Source of the DNA: a bacterium
Lineage (GTDB): Bacteria; Patescibacteriota; Minisyncoccia; Moranbacterales; DUUL01
DNA: 18,967 nucleotides
Direction of reading: 5' to 3'
Assembly (NCBI GenBank): GCA_030626045.1
Contig: DAOUPS010000006.1
Coordinates: 1 to 18,967, forward strand
Numbering within the stretch: the first letter of the stretch is position 1; every line of letters starts with the position of its first letter. The translations under genes and the position numbers were made by a program. A model generated the notes under the pieces. It had not been told where the DNA came from. It worked only from the letters and a program-made list of their open reading frames with translations, and made no database searches. Below are positions 7,524 to 14,027 of this stretch, piece by piece.

Positions 7524-8705
7524 ATGTTAGAAAAACAGAGTGTTATTAGGCTGGAACAGGCTTTGCAGTATTGGGAAAATGCATGTTTTTTCGCGGAGAT
7601 GATACTGCGATACGGACATGAAGAAATGAAAAGGCAGTACAAGTTCGATTTAAGCGGACCAATTGAGAATCATCACAAATTACGGAAGTCACTGCTAAGA
7701 ACTTCCGAGACTTTTGTCCTAGATGATTATGTTGGTGGAACCGAGGTTTCAAAATACTTAGCCGATTTAATATGGCTGCCGCTTAGCTTATTTTCGTGGA
7801 CAAGATTTTCCAGGAGAGTGTTCCAACTCTCTCCGGATCTGCAAACATTGTTAAGTACCATTTCGCTGGAAAGAGTTACTTGGGATATTATTAACTTTCC
7901 TCTTTCTTCGTTTATAGTAACCTTTCCCGAACCGTTAGATGATGGCTTGGGCTGGCAATCCGACTGTGCCTTCTTTGCTGATGTCACCGAACTTATTAAG
8001 AAACACAGGAACGTGGAACACGGCAAGAAAGTTCTGCATTTTTCACTTTTTTCTACCGATCTGGGGAAGATAAAGCCAATATCTTCGAATAGTAGAAAGA
8101 AAATGAGAAAGGCAATAATGCGGAAGAACTACAGAAAGTTTGGCATGCTGGCTAAAAAATATTTCAAAGAAGAAAATATCAATACGGAAGGTACGCGAAC
8201 CGGTTTCATTGAAATCTCGCAAGGTAAAGGTGAAAATGTTCTTGAAACTTTTGAGAGACAAATGGCAACTATGGATACTGCTGAAAATGGGCATCAAAAA
8301 GCCTCTGTTGTTATTCAAGCACTTCATCAGATGGTTGCTTTTTGTCTTTATCTTGATAGTCTCAAGTCACCGGAGAGGAAGAGCTTCATTGAGAAGATAG
8401 AATCTCCCTCAAAGAAAAAACAAGCTGAAAGTTCAAAGGTAATTGCCGATGTTTCAGAGATATTCATTGTTGAGTGTGAGCACAGTTTTTCCGATAAAGA
8501 GAGATTGATCATTGATGAAATAAGGAAAACTCGAAGAACGGAAAACAAGTGTGTTCATTGGAGACGGGGATATTGCAGAAGACTTCCGGGAAAGGGAGGC
8601 GATCCGAATGCTCCTAAGATCGTGATCGTCAAGCCCGCGCTTGTAAACGCAAAATTACTTAAGCCAGACACGCTTCCGGTAGGAAGCAAATCAATTTTGA
8701 CGTAA
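7524..8705 (+). CDS. Hypothetical protein, 393 residues, orphan gene
   Basis: The ATG at 7524 is chosen over an upstream in-frame start at 7485 because GGAGGT (7513-7518) precedes it by 5 nt. No signal peptide is present. The first two thirds look globular. A very basic helix-like segment follows (RKKMRKAIMRKNYRKFGMLA). The last 60 residues contain CVHWRRGYCRRLPGKGGDPN and then a beta-rich KIVIVKPALVN. HWRR-type C-terminal ends of this shape recur in some phage- and plasmid-linked proteins of unknown function, from memory only, so I assign no function. It stands alone with its own promoter and terminator. Confidence 0.8.
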   Translation: MLEKQSVIRLEQALQYWENACFFAEMILRYGHEEMKRQYKFDLSGPIENHHKLRKSLLRTSETFVLDDYVGGTEVSKYLADLIWLPLSLFSWTRFSRRVFQLSPDLQTLLSTISLERVTWDIINFPLSSFIVTFPEPLDDGLGWQSDCAFFADVTELIKKHRNVEHGKKVLHFSLFSTDLGKIKPISSNSRKKMRKAIMRKNYRKFGMLAKKYFKEENINTEGTRTGFIEISQGKGENVLETFERQMATMDTAENGHQKASVVIQALHQMVAFCLYLDSLKSPERKSFIEKIESPSKKKQAESSKVIADVSEIFIVECEHSFSDKERLIIDEIRKTRRTENKCVHWRRGYCRRLPGKGGDPNAPKIVIVKPALVNAKLLKPDTLPVGSKSILT

Positions 8706-8718
8706 ACATGTCATTTTG

Positions 8719-8750
8719 AAAGAGTGCTCTCGTAAGGGGGTGCTCTTTTT
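8719..8750 (+). terminator. Rho-independent terminator of the 393-residue gene
   Basis: AAAGAG (8719-8724) pairs with CTCTTT (8743-8748), extended inward by wobble and GC pairs. The 3' arm ends in a run of T. Confidence 0.7.
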
Positions 8751-8784
8751 ACTTTCAAAGCGCATGATCTTTCCATGCAGAGGA

Positions 8785-8814
8785 ATAAAAAAGCTCCTCA
8801 TTTGAGGAGCTTTT
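8785..8814 (-). terminator. Rho-independent terminator of the secreted-protein gene
   Basis: AAAGCTCCTCA and TGAGGAGCTTT form an 11-bp stem with a tiny loop around 8800-8803. On the reverse strand it is followed by a run of six T, just after the stop of the gene at 8827. It faces the forward terminator at 8719-8750. Confidence 0.8.
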
Positions 8815-8826
8815 AGGGTATAAACA

Positions 8827-9645
8827 TTAGTCGTCGATCTCGATCTTGTATTTCATTTTTGTCATAACTCCCGGAATTGTGAGCCATCCCTTGTTATCTG
8901 TTTTCAAAACACCAATCGGAACTCTTACTTTGTTCACGTAAGCATAAAGATTGACGTCGGTTGCCTCTTTTATCTTTTTTCCTTTTTCATCGATCATTCT
9001 GATATTCAGCGTAAAAGGATCGGCAATTGAACCATCACCGTTTTTATATGAGAACTTATACTTTCCGGGAAGCACATTCTTGATTGTGAGAACCTTGTTT
9101 TCATTGGCTCTCTTGTAAAGCGCCCGGAACCAATCACTTTTATCGATCTTGGCTTTTATTTTCATTCTAGGGCAATTTTCTTTTTCACTTAGTGAGGAAT
9201 TATTGGCTTCAGAAACGTCGAGGTAATATTTTGTTTCCGAAGTAACGCCAGCCATCTCAATCCATCCGCTCTTATCCGATTCATAAGTAGCCGCCAGCAC
9301 CTTTTTATCGTTCACTTTGACATAAACATCGACATCTGTTTTGCTCTTTATCCGTTTTCCATCTCTGTCTCTCATTCTGATTTGGGTAACAAGCGTCTGA
9401 CCCGATTTAACATCTTTACTGTCAATGACCATTTTATACCATCCCGGGATAGCGTTCTTTAGTTCCAAGACCCCGTGGCTGTCAGCATGCTTTGTTGACA
9501 CGCGAAACCAATCGCCGCCTTGCTTTGTGTAAGTTTTAACCTTAACGCCTCCGGTTTTTACTCCGCTTGCGGCGGATACTATGAGCGGAGACACGAGCAA
9601 AAAACCTGTGACAAAACAAGCAATTAGAATTTTTTTACCTCCCAT
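8827..9645 (-). CDS. Secreted protein with two tandem beta-rich repeats
   Basis: 272 residues. A Sec signal peptide covers residues 1-26: KK near the start, a hydrophobic core to VSAA, with cleavage likely after A25 or A26. The mature part is two copies of one domain, offset by about 126 residues. Matching blocks are GDWFRVSTKHADSHGVL with SDWFRALYKRANENKVL, RMRDRDGKRIKSKTDVDVY with RMIDEKGKKIKEATDVNLY, and SGWIEMAGV with KGWLTIPGV. Composition suggests a beta-sandwich like those of surface proteins, with no sortase motif or membrane anchor. The family is not recognised. No SD precedes the ATG; GGGAGGT lies inside the first codons instead. A promoter lies at 9708-9680 and a terminator at 8814-8785. 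Confidence 0.85.
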   Translation of the reverse strand: MGGKKILIACFVTGFLLVSPLIVSAASGVKTGGVKVKTYTKQGGDWFRVSTKHADSHGVLELKNAIPGWYKMVIDSKDVKSGQTLVTQIRMRDRDGKRIKSKTDVDVYVKVNDKKVLAATYESDKSGWIEMAGVTSETKYYLDVSEANNSSLSEKENCPRMKIKAKIDKSDWFRALYKRANENKVLTIKNVLPGKYKFSYKNGDGSIADPFTLNIRMIDEKGKKIKEATDVNLYAYVNKVRVPIGVLKTDNKGWLTIPGVMTKMKYKIEIDD

Positions 9646-9679
9646 GTTCTTTTATTTTAGTTTTTATGAACTTTACTGC

Positions 9680-9708
9680 ATTATACAAAATTTGCTGATA
9701 TTGTGCAA
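9680..9708 (-). promoter_or_regulatory. Promoter of the secreted-protein gene
   Basis: On the reverse strand a perfect TATAAT (9685-9680) lies 17 nt after TTGCAC (9708-9703). Transcription would start near 9673, leaving a leader of only about 27 nt without an SD. Confidence 0.6.
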
Positions 9709-9750
9709 ACGCTGTTTGCAATTCGAACCAATAATTTACAGCAATTTTCG

Positions 9751-9787
9751 AACCCGCCTGCCTGCCGGTAGGCAGGGTAGGCGGGTT
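9751..9787. repeat. Dispersed GC-rich palindrome, CCTGCCTGCC type
   Basis: AACCCGCCT (9751-9759) pairs with AGGCGGGTT (9779-9787), and CCTGCC (9761-9766) pairs with GGCAGG (9771-9776) around GGTA. Palindromes of this kind are scattered through many Parcubacteria genomes, as I recall. Related copies occur at 13017-13067 and 18735-18755. Confidence 0.8.
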
Positions 9788-9840
9788 AAAGTCCTTCATA
9801 CTTAATACCCGATACCGGATACTTACTTTAAGCCTTACTT

Positions 9841-9869
9841 TTGACAGAATGCCGGTTTTATGCAACAAT
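9841..9869 (+). promoter_or_regulatory. Probable promoter of the tRNA-fMet/tRNA-Met unit
   Basis: A perfect TTGACA (9841-9846) lies 17 nt before AACAAT (9864-9869), a weaker -10. Transcription would begin about 13 nt before the first tRNA. Confidence 0.5.
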
Positions 9870-9888
9870 AATACTGCGTGAAAAATAC

Positions 9889-9962
9889 CGCGGGGTGGAG
9901 CAGTCTGGCAGCTCGGCTGGCTCATAACCAGCAGGTCGCGGGTTCAAATCCCGCCCCCGCTA
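9889..9962 (+). tRNA. Initiator tRNA-fMet (CAT)
   Basis: A cloverleaf with a 7-nt CTCATAA anticodon loop. Initiator traits are the unpaired 1-72 position (C1 opposite U72) and the A11-U24 pair in the D stem (GAGC/GCTC). The anticodon stem is GCTGG/CCAGC, so only two of the usual three G-C pairs next to the loop are present; the third is U29-A41. CCA is not encoded (A73 then CAA). It probably shares a transcript with the CAT tRNA at 10109. Confidence 0.93.
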
Positions 9963-9971
9963 CAATCCTTT

Positions 9972-10095
9972 AAATCCTAAGTCCACTGCCCCGAGTGTTC
10001 CCAGGGCGCGACAATAAACATCATGGAGCAAAGTACGTAAGAGCGTATCGAGAATGTGCTGTTTGATGTTTAAAGATAGCGGACTTAGGATTTTT
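9972..10095 (+). ncRNA. Stem-closed structured element between two CAT tRNAs
   Basis: AAATCCTAAGTCC (9972-9984) pairs perfectly with GGACTTAGGATTT (10081-10093), 13 bp, and the 3' arm runs into TTTTTATA. Inside are GCCC/GGGC (9988-9991 with 10004-10007), a second arm TAAACATCA/TGATGTTTA (10015-10023 with 10064-10072), then AGCA/TGCT (10027-10030 with 10057-10060), and a TACG/CGTA tip (10034-10037 with 10044-10047). It therefore folds as a two-armed RNA of about 122 nt. It lacks the signature sequences of 4.5S RNA, 5S rRNA and tmRNA. It could instead be a MITE-like insertion with 13-bp terminal repeats; no clear target duplication is seen. The T-tract could make it a terminator for the first tRNA. 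Confidence 0.55.
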
Positions 10096-10108
10096 ATATA
10101 AATAAAAT

Positions 10109-10185
10109 GGCAGGGTAGCTCAGTTGGTTAGAGCGTGGGACTCATAAGCCCGAGGTCGCGGGTTCAAATCCCGCCCCTGCTACCA
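10109..10185 (+). tRNA. tRNA with CAT anticodon (elongator Met, possibly Ile2)
   Basis: Acceptor GGCAGGG/CCCTGCT gives six pairs and a G1-U72 wobble; A73 and CCA are encoded. The D stem is GCTC/GAGC and the T arm GCGGG-TTCAAAT-CCCGC. The loop CTCATAA carries anticodon CAT. Position 31-39 is an A-G mismatch and 27-43 is U-G, unusual for elongator Met. The CAT anticodon can also belong to tRNA-Ile2 modified with lysidine; sequence alone does not settle it. Confidence 0.9.
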
Positions 10186-10236
10186 ATTGCTATGTTGCAG
10201 GCGGGCTTATAAACAAAATTATCATCGGTTTTTTAT

Positions 10237-10968
10237 ATGAATGTAGGTATTGATATAAGGGCAATTGGCAGAAAGAGAACGGGTGATGAAACATACACCC
10301 TTGAGTTAGTGCGCAGGCTGTTCTTGTGCGGCCGAAAAAATTCCTACTTTCTTTATACGGACACTAAAAATGAACAAGAACTTAAAACTGTAAAATTTTT
10401 GCTCAGTCCTATTCCTTCAAACGCAAAAATTATTTCAGTTGCCCCCGCTTCAAAATTTTTGTGGACTTTTTTTTCGCTTCCCAAGCAGGTGCGAAGAGAT
10501 AAAATTGACGTTCTGCATGTTCAATATATAACACCGCTGATACTTTCCAAAAAGATTGCTTTGATCACGACGATCCACGACGTTTCATTTGAGAGATTTC
10601 CCCAATACATCAAGAGAAAGGACTTGTTTTTTTTGAAAACTCTTATTCCTTTGTCACTAAAAAAAGCCAGCGGCATTATTGCGGTTTCTGAATTCACAAA
10701 AAGGGAAATTGTTGATTGCTACAATATCGATCCGGAGAAGATATTCGTGATCAACAACGGATGTGATACCGAATTATTCAGGAAAGATATTTCCAAAGAA
10801 GCTATAGAAGCTTTCAAAAGCGGATATAACCTTAAAAAACCTTTTTTGTTCTATGTAGGAACATTGCAGCCCAGGAAAAATATTCCTTTTTTGATCAAAG
10901 GATTTACTGAATTTAAGAAACAACATTCAAATAATGAACGGGTTAAAGGTCTCCAGCTAATTATTTGA
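10237..10968 (+). CDS. GT4-family glycosyltransferase, N-terminal part before in-frame TGA
   Basis: This is the first 243 residues of a GT4 glycosyltransferase, opening with NVGIDIRAIGRKRTGDETY and ending in the donor-binding half just after FYVGTLQPRKNIPF and GLQLII. A TGA at 10966-10968 stops it. The same frame continues without another stop to 11418 and supplies the rest of the fold, so the gene at 10237-11418 is a full-length enzyme of about 393 codons broken by one stop. In the intact GT4 protein of this window the equivalent residue is Gly (LVLVGG), so a GGA to TGA change would explain it. No SD precedes the ATG. It is probably a pseudogene unless the stop is read through or is a sequencing error. 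Confidence 0.8.
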   Translation: MNVGIDIRAIGRKRTGDETYTLELVRRLFLCGRKNSYFLYTDTKNEQELKTVKFLLSPIPSNAKIISVAPASKFLWTFFSLPKQVRRDKIDVLHVQYITPLILSKKIALITTIHDVSFERFPQYIKRKDLFFLKTLIPLSLKKASGIIAVSEFTKREIVDCYNIDPEKIFVINNGCDTELFRKDISKEAIEAFKSGYNLKKPFLFYVGTLQPRKNIPFLIKGFTEFKKQHSNNERVKGLQLII

Positions 10969-11013
10969 GGAGCTTTATACGGGAATAATTATGATCTTGA
11001 AATTGGCAAGGAG

Positions 11014-11418
11014 ATGGAAAAAATTAATGAGCCGAAGATAAAAAAGGATATCAGGCTTGTTGGTTATGTCAAGCCAAGTGATCTGCCGAAATTTTATCAT
11101 TGCACTCAAGCATATCTGAACGCATCACTCTATGAGGGATTTAGCTTGTCGCTCATTGAAGCCATGGCATCAAAAGTGCCTGTAATTTGCTCTAATAGCC
11201 CTTGCCATCCTGAAATTGCCGGCGGCGCGGCTGAAATTTTTGAGAACAATAATGAAAAGAGTTTCCATAAAGCGCTTTTAGCTATTCTTAATGATAGAGC
11301 GAAAAGAGAAGATCTTATTAGAAAAGGTATCGCAAGATCCCGGCAATTTTCGTGGGAGAAAAACGCACTGCAGACTTTGAAGTTTTATGATATAATGGCA
11401 AAGGCAAAAGCGCAGTGA
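11014..11418 (+). CDS. GT4-family glycosyltransferase, C-terminal part after in-frame TGA
   Basis: 134 residues counted from the first ATG after the TGA; the open frame actually resumes at 10969 with GALYGNNYDLEIG. It has IRLVGYVKPSDLPKFYHCTQ and the E-x7-E motif EGFSLSLIEAMA, numbered E300 and E308 in the joined protein. The family C-terminal helix SRQFSWEKNALQTL ends it. Alone it lacks the acceptor-binding half and part of the donor site, so it should not be an active enzyme. It is in the same frame as 10237-10968. An AAGGAG lies immediately before the ATG, too close for normal initiation. Confidence 0.75.
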   Translation: MEKINEPKIKKDIRLVGYVKPSDLPKFYHCTQAYLNASLYEGFSLSLIEAMASKVPVICSNSPCHPEIAGGAAEIFENNNEKSFHKALLAILNDRAKREDLIRKGIARSRQFSWEKNALQTLKFYDIMAKAKAQ

Positions 11419-11424
11419 TAAGTA

Positions 11425-11453
11425 TTGCGTTCCGTCTTATTGTACTGTATATT
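11425..11453 (+). promoter_or_regulatory. Possible promoter of the LCP gene
   Basis: TTGCGT (11425-11430) and TATATT (11448-11453) are separated by 17 nt. The -35 matches consensus at three of six positions. Its position before the LCP gene is suitable. Confidence 0.4.
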
Positions 11454-11505
11454 TTCTTATTATAGGATCGTTCTTGAGCTAGCCCAATAAATAGTAGAGA
11501 TATTT

Positions 11506-12966
11506 ATGCGCTTATTTTTTGGAAAACATGCGGACAGAAAGCAGTTTGGCCCTACTGAACAGAAAACGAAATTTTATAAAAAACGCTGGTTTATCATAAG
11601 CGTCATTGTTTTGTTTTTGCTTTTTGGGGGTGCCGGAGGATTTTTATATAAAACAGGGTATATTCTAAACAAAATTTCCGAAAGCGATTCCTCGATCATC
11701 GGAAGCCTGTTAGGAGTATTGCCGGGAGTGGGAAAAGCCATGAAAGAAGATGATGGAAGAGTAAATGTTGTTCTTCTGGGCATGAGAGGGCAGAATATAC
11801 CGGGAGGCGGCCTGCTGGCTGACACGATAATGATCGTGTCTTTTGTTCCCGACGAAAATAAAATGGCGCTTATCTCCATTCCTCGTGATCTGTATGTGAA
11901 AGTGCCGGGAACTAAAACAATGTCCAAAATAAATGCTGTCTACGCATTCGGTGAAGAAAACGGAAAACGGCAGGGGCTTTCACAGATGAAAAAAATAGTT
12001 GGTGAAGTCTCCGGTCTTGATATTCATTACGCGGTCGCGCTCAATTTTATCGGATTTAAACAGTTAGTTGATGTTGTGGGAGGCATTGAAATTACTCTCA
12101 AGGCGCCTTTCCATGAAACAACCCAGTTTGTTAAAGGCAATGAATGCGGGGGGCAGTTTTTTCTGCCTAAAGGCGTGAATAATCTCAATGGCGAGAAAGC
12201 GCTTTGTTATGTACGGTCGCGGGAAAATACGTCGGACTTTGACAGAGCAAAACGACAGCAAGTTGTTCTTCAGGCGCTTAAAGCCAAGTTGCTGTCTATC
12301 GGAACATTCGCTGATTTTGGAAAAGTGAACAGTATTTTAAGCACTGTTGGCAACAATGTGCGGACTGATATGTCCGCGTCAGAAATGAAAAAATTCTACA
12401 ATGAATACTCCTCCATACAGAATCCTCAAATATATCAGAGAGTTTTTGAAAACTCAGAAGAAGGGCTCTTAATGGTTCCACAAGATGCGCCAAAAGAGTC
12501 CGGTTATATTTTAATTCCGAGAGAAGGCTACAATAGCTACGCAGGCATGCAATATGTATGCCGGAATATCTTTACAATTGATCCACAAAGTGATATTGAT
12601 CCGGTCAAACAGTATTATAAACCGGCTCCGAAGACGCAAGACAATGATAAAAAATCCGGCCAAAATTCCAATGGAAATGAGATAGAGGTCAGGGTAAAAG
12701 GGGAGCTCGAAATGGCGGAGGGCCTGGAATACAATACAAAGCTAAAGATAAAAAAGATCGGAATTGAGGGAAAATACAAGAAGGACTATTACACGATCCA
12801 TCTTGATGACCTTGATAAAGTGAAGAAGAAAGGTGAAATAAAGGTTAGGGTTGAAGATCTGGATCTTTCCGACGATGTCAAGGTGCTGTCATATAATAAG
12901 CGCGATACGGTACTTTTAATAACTGTGACTGAAGAAGAAACAGAAGAAGCGGAAGAGGAGGTATAG
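11506..12966 (+). CDS. LCP (LytR-CpsA-Psr) family glycopolymer transferase
   Basis: LCP proteins transfer lipid-linked glycopolymers onto peptidoglycan or other envelope acceptors outside the membrane. The 486 residues have a basic cytoplasmic start, one membrane segment at about residues 28-48, and an extracellular LCP domain. Family motifs are VNVVLLGMRG, LLADTIMIV with its conserved Asp, ISIPRDLYV with the conserved Arg, KINAVYAFG, and the YVRSRENTSDFDRAKRQQ block with arginines that bind the pyrophosphate. After the LCP domain comes a linker and a charged beta-rich C-terminal domain ending in a Glu-rich tail, an extension not needed for catalysis. The ATG at 11506 has no clear SD. Neighbouring glycosyltransferases are consistent with surface polymer attachment; the exact polymer is unknown. 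Confidence 0.93.
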   Translation: MRLFFGKHADRKQFGPTEQKTKFYKKRWFIISVIVLFLLFGGAGGFLYKTGYILNKISESDSSIIGSLLGVLPGVGKAMKEDDGRVNVVLLGMRGQNIPGGGLLADTIMIVSFVPDENKMALISIPRDLYVKVPGTKTMSKINAVYAFGEENGKRQGLSQMKKIVGEVSGLDIHYAVALNFIGFKQLVDVVGGIEITLKAPFHETTQFVKGNECGGQFFLPKGVNNLNGEKALCYVRSRENTSDFDRAKRQQVVLQALKAKLLSIGTFADFGKVNSILSTVGNNVRTDMSASEMKKFYNEYSSIQNPQIYQRVFENSEEGLLMVPQDAPKESGYILIPREGYNSYAGMQYVCRNIFTIDPQSDIDPVKQYYKPAPKTQDNDKKSGQNSNGNEIEVRVKGELEMAEGLEYNTKLKIKKIGIEGKYKKDYYTIHLDDLDKVKKKGEIKVRVEDLDLSDDVKVLSYNKRDTVLLITVTEEETEEAEEEV

Positions 12967-13016
12967 AGCGGAAATATTTCTAAGAATCTCTCCTCAAGCT
13001 CATTCCGGCGCCTATC

Positions 13017-13067
13017 TGCCCTGTCTCTTCGCCTGCCTGCCGGATAGACAGGGCAACAGGCAGGCGA
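13017..13067. repeat. Two interleaved inverted repeats (pseudoknot order)
   Basis: TGCCCTGTCT (13017-13026) pairs with AGACAGGGCA (13046-13055). TCGCCTGCCTG (13029-13039) pairs with CAGGCAGGCGA (13057-13067). The arms are in the order A-B-A'-B', so they form either a pseudoknot or two competing hairpins. The sequence belongs to the CCTGCCTGCC family. It is the only notable structure in 12967-13138. Confidence 0.75.
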
Positions 13068-13138
13068 CAAGCACAGGAGACCGGTATAGGAACAGTCCTT
13101 AAAAGGGAAAGTGAAGAATAACTATAGAAAATTTATCA

Positions 13139-13954
13139 ATGAATCCCGAATTGTCAATTCTTATCACATCCTATAAGAACTCTGCTCTTTTGAAGCTGTG
13201 CATAAAATCTATTCAACGCAGCGTAAAGGGCATTAACTATGAAATTATAGTAGCTGATAGTGCAACTCAGGAAGATAGCTATGATATAATGAGGGAATGC
13301 TTCTCCGATATTAAGTTTCTGCCGAATACAGCTAATGTGGGATTTGGAAAGTTGGTTAACTCAATGCTTAAGGTTGCAAAAGGGAAGTTCTATTTCATTA
13401 TCAACGCTGATATAATCATCAAAAACGACGCTATTGAAACGCTCGTACAGTTTCTTGAGGAAAACGATGATGCAGGCATTGTCGGTCCAAAGCTCATTAA
13501 TTTTGACAATACAGTACAGCAATCATGTTTCAGGTTCTATTCACCGCTAACCGTTCTTTGTCGAAGGACGTTTCTTGGAAGGTTCTCTTTCGCAAAAGAA
13601 CATCTGGACAGGTTTCTCTTAAAGCATGAGCAACAGACACAGGATGTTATTGAAGCGGATTGGATCATGGGTTCGGCAATGATGGTTTCAAAAAAAGCTG
13701 CCGGCAAAGTCGGACTGTTTGATGAGAGATTTTTTATGTATTTTGAAGATGTCGATTGGTGCCGAAGATTCTGGGAAAAAGGCTACAGGGTTGTTTATCT
13801 GTCGAAAGTAAAGGTATTTCATTACCACGGAAAGGCAAGCGCAAGCAAAAGCACGCTCAATTCTATTTTTTTCAATAGATATGCGAGAATTCATATTATC
13901 AGCGGGATCAAGTTTTTTTTGAAATATTGCGGAAAAGCAAATCCTCATACTTAG
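13139..13954 (+). CDS. GT2-family glycosyltransferase, rhamnosyltransferase-like
   Basis: 271 residues of the GT-A fold. The N-terminal nucleotide-binding motif is LSILITSYKNSALLKLCIKS, followed by YEIIVADSAT, and the metal-binding DXD-like INADI within FYFIINADIIIKND. The acceptor region has VIEADWIMGSAMMVSK and then FDERFFMYFEDVDWCRR, where the acidic ED-D is typical of WbbL-like rhamnosyltransferases. It probably works at the inner membrane face on lipid-linked glycan precursors. There is no membrane segment. The start at 13139 lacks an SD. It follows the LCP gene after 172 nt and precedes the S41 protease gene. Donor sugar not provable from sequence. Confidence 0.88.
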   Translation: MNPELSILITSYKNSALLKLCIKSIQRSVKGINYEIIVADSATQEDSYDIMRECFSDIKFLPNTANVGFGKLVNSMLKVAKGKFYFIINADIIIKNDAIETLVQFLEENDDAGIVGPKLINFDNTVQQSCFRFYSPLTVLCRRTFLGRFSFAKEHLDRFLLKHEQQTQDVIEADWIMGSAMMVSKKAAGKVGLFDERFFMYFEDVDWCRRFWEKGYRVVYLSKVKVFHYHGKASASKSTLNSIFFNRYARIHIISGIKFFLKYCGKANPHT

Positions 13955-14027
13955 AAACTGTCTCTAAATTAACTTCCCGTTTAGCGGAACCTACAGCTTC
14001 GAAAAAAATTATTAGCTATCATTTGGC

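Noticed and set aside
9630..9645. ATT as the start of the secreted protein, using the internal GGGAGGT as SD
   Set aside because: The ATG at 9645 gives a signal peptide with a positive N-region, which the ATT start would remove.
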